From: Branchiostoma floridae
Lineage: Eukaryota; Chordata; Leptocardii; Amphioxiformes; Branchiostomatidae
Assembly (NCBI RefSeq): GCF_000003815.2
Contig: NC_049988.1
Location: forward strand, 1,964,678-2,028,677
Length of the DNA: 64,000 bases
Reading direction: 5' to 3'
Part shown: in pieces, positions 58,839-64,000 of the stretch
How the letters are laid out: each line of letters begins with the position of its first letter
How positions within the stretch are numbered: the stretch's first letter is position 1
Notes under the pieces: generated by a model
What the model was told of the DNA's origin: nothing
The model's database searches: none
The model's input: the letters and a program-made list of their open reading frames with translations, nothing else
Made by a program: the position numbers and the translations under genes

Positions 58839-61800
58839 CAGCGCATGACGGGGGCTGTCCGCTCCATGTTCCGTCAGACAGGCATTTTATGGAAGAGGCG
58901 CCGATAAGATTGTATCCTGGATCACATGTGAAGTATGACACGTCTCCGTAAGAGTTGGAACCGGTCACGTAACCGTTGGTGGGAAGGGACAGAATTGGAC
59001 ACTGCACTGCTGTATGCAACACAAGGCAATATATACCATGAGCGGAAAGAGACAATTCATTTTTTACAAATCACAATTACAATTAAGTTACAAGGCTCAA
59101 ATGGAAAGAGCATACTTCTGCACTTTTTGGAATACATTACCCATGCATGTCGGTGACTTTCCATTCGAAGTTCCGTCAGACTGACAGGTCAGTAAAGATG
59201 GGCCAGTAAAATTGTATCCTGGGGCACACGTGAAGTTGGTCACGTCTCCGTAAGAGTTGGAACCACTCACGTAACCGTTGTTGGGAGGTAACACAATTGG
59301 GCACTGTACAGCTGTATGTAAAACGGGACAAGAAAGACATTGAAGATTACTTTCATCAGAGACTATTCACTTCTTCACAAATCACATGAAGTTATGTATC
59401 TCAAATGGATAGGACGTATTCCTATATTTACGTGGAAAATATTTGCATGTCGGTGATTTTCCATTCCAAGTTCCGTCAGGCAGACAGGTCAGTGAAGAAG
59501 CGCCAATAAGCCTGTATCCTGGGTCACAAAACCGTTGACGGGATGTTGTTGTTGTTGTTTATTAAGAAACCTTTTAGCCCATACGGACTAATCTTCCAAG
59601 GTTCAAACAATCAACATGACTATACACCATACACCATACAATTAAAAAAGTACAACAATCAACAATCAAATTATTTACAATAGAGCACAGTGTCTAGAGG
59701 TCAAAGTTCTCGATGACAATGTTTGACATAGCTTGTTTAAATCATTTTCGAATCTAACATACTGGCTGTGACAGCAATGGACACTGTACAACTGTGTTTC
59801 AAAACATCCAATTGCAGCAAAAACATTGAAGATATTCCTGCATGTTACTTACATAAAAAGAAAAATGTTAAATAAAATTGTTTTCCTTTACCATTGCATG
59901 CTGGTGACGTCCCATTCCAAGTTCCGTCCGACAGACAGATCAGTGAAGATGCACCAACAAGGTCGTATCCTGGGTCACACGTGATGTTGATGATCACATC
60001 TCTATACGTGCCGCTGACGTTAACGAAGCCATGTAGGGGAGGCTTCAGCTGGGGGCAATTCACACCTGCATCGAAACATAGTGATGAAAATTTGAAATAC
60101 ATTAGTATGTACAGATCTTTGGAAAAATACACCACTTATTCAATGCCTATCCAATGTTCTTCTTTTACCAAAGAGCAGAAAATGAATATGAACAAGTATT
60201 TAACTATCATTTGTAGATTAGTGAAGAAAAATATGTTATAATGACCAGACCTGTCCACAAACCCAGTGGTAATACAATGGCTTATGTACTAATGTTTTCT
60301 CTGTTATGCAAAGGCGAATGCTTGAGATGGCAGTTATCGCATGGGGTACATATTTTAAAAACTGGCTGGCAGTGCAGCAGGCAAATTTTCCTTTTATTTA
60401 TAGAAAGCATATTACGTGGCATTCTTCAAAGATCAACCATTATATTAGATTCAATCCAAAAAAACAGGATCATACATATGTATTTCAATATACTAAATAC
60501 ATTTGTAAAGGTTATATTAACGTTTTTAGTAAAATCAACATACTTGTCATGTTGTTTTTCTGGACAAGACGTTGTTCCATAGCGGCAGTCTGGTTTGGCT
60601 TGCGGTTCAATATACCCACAGTAGTTGCAAGGTGAGGTATGGTCTGAAGAAGTAAAAAGAAATGGGAAAAAAATTAATCATGATAAGATCGTTCATCATA
60701 TATCTCTCTGAAAATCCCAATTGCCTTTTATATTTCATGGTCGAAGATGTATTGTGATAGAAGAAAATATCATATTTCAAACTTTAGGCATTCATTTAGT
60801 TTCTTGAAAAAATAACTATTGTGGCTTAAATATTTATTTATTCAAAACAGTTCAAACCTATTATAATGATATCTAAACCCTCTATCAGCGACTTGGAATT
60901 GACTCCTTCAATGGATATTGATTATGATATGTTGGTTTATTATCTAAACAATTCACACACATACAAACAGATCCTACAACGATGCCAGATGAGAACAGTA
61001 TATTGCCCTCCTTTATAGCATATGGATGTGTTTAAGTTGCCTATCATTGCATTGTCCCAAACCATATATAGCCAAACCAACTGCGTAAGATTGAAAAATC
61101 AGTTGACGTTGTTTGTATGTTTCATATGAAACATTCATGTTGCAATTAGTAGTATTAGAATGAACAAAACACTTTTCATAATGTCAAATACGCTATACGC
61201 ATTTTTGTATGGTAGTAGTAGGATAAGTGTCATAAAATTGGCGTAAATAAAAAATATGACATCAACATGAAATTAGTATATGCTTAAACAAAATGATCAT
61301 ATTGCCTTATATGACTGAAAAGTGTTTTAAAAATTACAATCTAAAGTATTTAAGCAAAGTGGTATAGTAGCATAATACCGGTTGTCATGGATTAGAAACA
61401 ATTCGTAGACTGTAAGGCCATGTTGATTCGATTATATGGATGACATCCGCGCTCGCACCAATTTTCGGTCGATTCCAAAAAAAAAAAAGTTTTTAACCAC
61501 ACAGTAAATTGTGCAAAGCAGCTGTAAAATGAGCACATATATGCTGTAGATTGAAAATAAAGTATCCGAAAACATATAACTAATGCCATAAAATGCCAAA
61601 ATAAATCTAAAGTTAAAGAATAAGATGTGAAAGGACAGAATTAAAAAAAAAACTATTCGTTGGTAGGGGTAGGTACCAGTACAGAAAATTCAGGTATAGG
61701 TACTGTTCAGGTCCAGAGGATCATTTCCAGATCCGGACCTGAACCTGGACTTGATTGTATGTGGAAACTTGAGAATTGGCAATACTCAAAACAATGGTAG

Positions 61801-63774
61801 TTGGTCAATTTTGCTTCAAAGGAATCTGTTCGGTGGATTATCCGACTCCCATTTTAAAATCCCATCTCCATATAATAAATGCTGTCTCTGTACCTTTGAC
61901 TGTAGAAACTCGGTACAAATGACTTTAATCTCTACTTGACTTCGCTGTTGTTGTCTTCTTGGCCCGGTAAGACCCCAAATGCCTGCCGACATGTCCATTT
62001 TACAATTGGCAAAAACAGTTCCACTGATTTTTTTTCAGGTCTGTTTTTATTGGATCGGTCCAAGAAGAAAAAAATGTTTTTCACCTGTTCAATGCACTGG
62101 TCCCTATAGGCCTACACCTAACTGTTGTTATACCATTATTACTATGTGTTTTGAATCCTATGTTCAACCTTCCTGACCACTTAGATTTCATACTGAAGGC
62201 AACTTTTTTTTTTGGCCAAACTTTTTTTTATTCGCTCGCTCGCATCAATTTTGGAGTTCCCAGAGGATGTCATCCATATAATCAAATCAACATGGCCTAA
62301 TGTAGCTAACCAAAAAACGAAAACAGTACCTCCAATTTTATGAAGGTAATAACCAGACTAAGATATCAGTACTGAAAAGCCGTTGGCTTATTTCCTTTGA
62401 TGTGTTTACGTCTTACATTGAGTCATCAAATTAGTCTGCCACTCCACACATATTGCTTTTATTTGTAATGCACCATACACCATTTTGAAGTAATATTTTT
62501 ACTCGCTTCCAGATTTAAGCAACGCTTCACAATTGTATCGATTTCATTTATGAGAGCAGACATACGGTAAATAGATAGTAGTTTATGTCACAATATTTGC
62601 ATACTAAACATACACGATATAGTAAAATATTGTAGATTGTAAAGTATTTGTCAGCCAGCACCAGCCCACTGCAAAGTTTGGCTTAACCTCACTAACATGG
62701 CCCGGGGACCGGCAACAGATGAACAGACTGATACAAAACGGACAGACTGATAAGGAATTAGTTAGCAGCGTCATGAAGTCGGACTCAAAAAACAAAATTA
62801 ATGATAATATTTCGTTATTATCCTTCCTGTGCCTAGCCAAAGAAGAATAAAGAAATATGCACGATTTATTCTCGAGTCCTAGTATATAAACAGAAAAGCT
62901 GTGTCTAAATTAGATCAATAAAAGATCCCAAACGCTGGTGCAATGTAAGTTTAGAATAGATATTTTGACATAAGGATTCTGATATCATAAAAAGTTTGTT
63001 TACGTTTGGTCTATTATCACAAGGAAAAGTAACAACTGAAAATAGAATATTTTCATACAAGGAAAATTTTCGTCAAAATTGATATATCGTAAGACAAAAA
63101 AAAGTCGTCTTAAACTTTATAAATGCCATAAAAATGGTTAAAAGAGCAAAGACAATACCTGTTCATTTCTGTTGGTATTGACGTTGACGAACATCAGTAG
63201 AACGATAACCACCATGATTGTTATAGCGGTTACCACTGCTGCCAGGACTGCCAGCTTGCAGCAGACACGGCTACATACGGCTACGTCTGGTTCTGGTTTC
63301 GTCGTGTCTGATAGAGAAATGTTTGTTGTTGTGTTGCTTTTTTGGGGGTTGTTTTTTAATGTACATGTAATGGTGAATTTTGTTTTTGAAAACCAAAGTA
63401 AACATTCTGAAAACTCTAGATTTCCAACCACAATGAAGAGTATAAATGTCGAGTAAAAGGAATACTTGGATTTCCTTCCTTAATACACATACTAACCTCT
63501 CACATATTCTAATAAAGTGAGTGTAGGAGAAAGAAAGCCTAAGAGGCTTAGATTACCTGTAGAGGTTTCAGTCCCAAAATTCTTGTCTCCCGACAGATTC
63601 TCCAGTTTTACCGGCTCAGCTTCTTGATACACGTCCGTCTCTTGTCCTTCTCCGTCCATCTCAGAAGGATTTCCATGGTCGACACGCTGGCTTGTGTTAC
63701 TCCGGCGGTTAGGTGGAACTTGGGCGGACGGTCCCCGTGACGGGGGCCCTTACAGGCTGTGCTTGCTCGTACAT
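58839..63774 (-). CDS. Type II membrane protein with sushi (CCP) domains
   Basis: Exons in order: 63557-63774 (acidic cytoplasmic tail with DVYQEAEPVKLENL), 63159-63307 (VCSRVCCKLAVLAAVV then ITIMVVIVLLMFV, the membrane helix), 60544-60643 (stalk with NQT and NMT glycosylation sites), 59892-60065, 59141-59311 and 58839-59009 (one sushi domain each). Each sushi exon is 171-174 nt, phase 1-1. They carry four Cys, ITCDPGYDL- or FTCAPGYNF-type centres and a DGTWNG-, DGTSNG- or DGTWSG-type segment before the last Cys. All junctions are phase-compatible (1, 0, 1, 1, 1). Sushi domains typically mediate protein binding, as in complement regulators; this protein's ligand is unknown. The N-terminus is uncertain: the ATG at 63774 starts MYEQAQPVRAP but loses frame in a run of five C near 63742-63746, while the ATG at 63659 is in frame with the rest. 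The 3' end may be 58152-58324. Confidence 0.82.
59445..59792 (-). pseudogene. Sushi exon broken by a retroelement insertion
   Basis: The 5' part (about 59761-59792) has the usual start VQCPLLSQP after an AG. The 3' part (59445-59543) has an NG-F block, then directly CDPGYRLIGASS, CLPDGTWNGKSPTC. Between them is a foreign insert (59544-59760). In addition about 40-45 nt encoding the middle of the domain (the YGDV-FT region in the sisters) is missing, and the two sides are out of frame. The donor is gone: the sisters have a G-GT after the last Cys codon, but here TGCAAATATT follows. Skipping this exon keeps phase, so the gene can still work. Confidence 0.85.
59544..59760 (-). mobile_element. 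5'-truncated LINE 3' end inside a sushi exon
   Basis: On the minus strand about 217 bp of non-sushi DNA ends GGCTAAAAGGTTTCTTAATA followed by an (ACA)n trinucleotide tail, a classic LINE 3' terminus. It interrupts the sushi frame between the CPLLSQP and NG blocks. The insert has no long open frame. It is in the same orientation as the gene. Confidence 0.75.
61412..62301. mobile_element. 0.89-kb TIR element, copy B (inverted relative to copy A)
   Basis: Ends carry GATTATATGGATGACATCC and GGATGTCATCCATATAATC, with AAGGCCATGTTGATT/AATCAACATGGCCT outside them. Internal blocks match the reverse complement of copy A at 38491-39325. It lies in the large intron of the sushi gene between the stalk exon and the membrane-helix exon. 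No transposase visible. Confidence 0.85.
62302..63158. other. Rest of the large sushi-gene intron
   Basis: A/T-rich sequence with no recognised exon or repeat. The phase match between exon 63159-63307 (ends phase 0) and exon 60544-60643 (starts phase 0) means no further exon is required here, although one of length 0 mod 3 could be hidden. Confidence 0.5.
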
Positions 63775-64000
63775 CTGTACTGTGTACTTGCTGTACTGTG
63801 CAAGCTCCAGAGGACTGTACAATCTTACACAAAAAAATCTTTATTAATATTCAAAAGAACTACGACATCGTTTATACTAAAGACATATTTATGAATATGT
63901 ACTTTGTATTAGCCAGAGCAAGGACGTAATGTTGAAAGAGCAAGCATCTATTGTGTGTTTTAAACGGAATTTTGTTTACCAGTATAAGGCAGACTAATTT

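Noticed and set aside
60544-60643. Cys-rich reading (CNYCGYIEP...) of the stalk exon
   Set aside because: It needs phases that do not fit the flanking exons. The phase-0 reading with NQT and NMT sites joins both the membrane-helix exon and the first sushi exon exactly.
63608-63832. 74-codon minus-strand frame over the sushi gene's first exon
   Set aside because: It is a different frame from the one that joins the membrane-helix exon, so it is a shadow of that exon.
1-64000. CRISPR arrays, prokaryotic operons or phage-like regions
   Set aside because: None seen. Spliced genes, SINEs and TIR elements show this is animal nuclear DNA.

Overview
This is eukaryotic (animal) genomic DNA: large split genes with GT/AG introns, tRNA-derived SINEs, terminal-inverted-repeat (TIR) transposons and microsatellites. 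The gene families (a polycystin-1-like receptor-channel with REJ, GPS and PLAT modules, an intronless LRR receptor with a Pro-rich tail, and a type II sushi protein) plus the repeat style point to an invertebrate deuterostome, most likely a lancelet (Branchiostoma). The species call is an inference; no database was searched.

Layout. About 0.67-1.36 kb (+): the last two exons of a Cys/Trp-rich extracellular protein. About 3.3-34.7 kb (-): one very large polycystin-1-like gene. I traced 37 exons by splice sites, reading phase and family motifs. All junctions are phase-compatible and give about 2,250 residues ending in a polycystin channel domain. Its introns hold two copies of a TTAA-flanked MITE, two inverted copies of a 0.87-kb TIR element, a MITE a few bases from a splice donor, SINEs and a LINE reverse-transcriptase tail.

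About 34.7-48.5 kb is gene-poor and repeat-rich: a 0.83-kb TIR element, a SINE, hairpin-ended repeats with 162-bp tandem units, a roughly 0.5-kb direct duplication and G-rich tracts. About 48.5-51.6 kb (-): a single-exon LRR receptor of 1,042 residues. Its cytoplasmic tail is built from an 84-bp minisatellite that is open in all three frames of the coding strand. About 51.8-58.1 kb is gene-poor but contains a near-complete hairpin-ended element and an inverted-repeat MITE.

About 58.1-63.8 kb (-): a type II membrane protein with cytoplasmic tail, one membrane helix, a stalk and three intact sushi (CCP) exons. A further sushi exon between them has been destroyed by a LINE 3'-end insertion, a deletion and loss of its splice donor.

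The observations I would follow first are the three-frame-open, higher-order repeat coding the LRR receptor tail; the repeat family whose 5' tip and 3' hairpin change sequence together between copies; and the inverted repeats that flank three polycystin exons.
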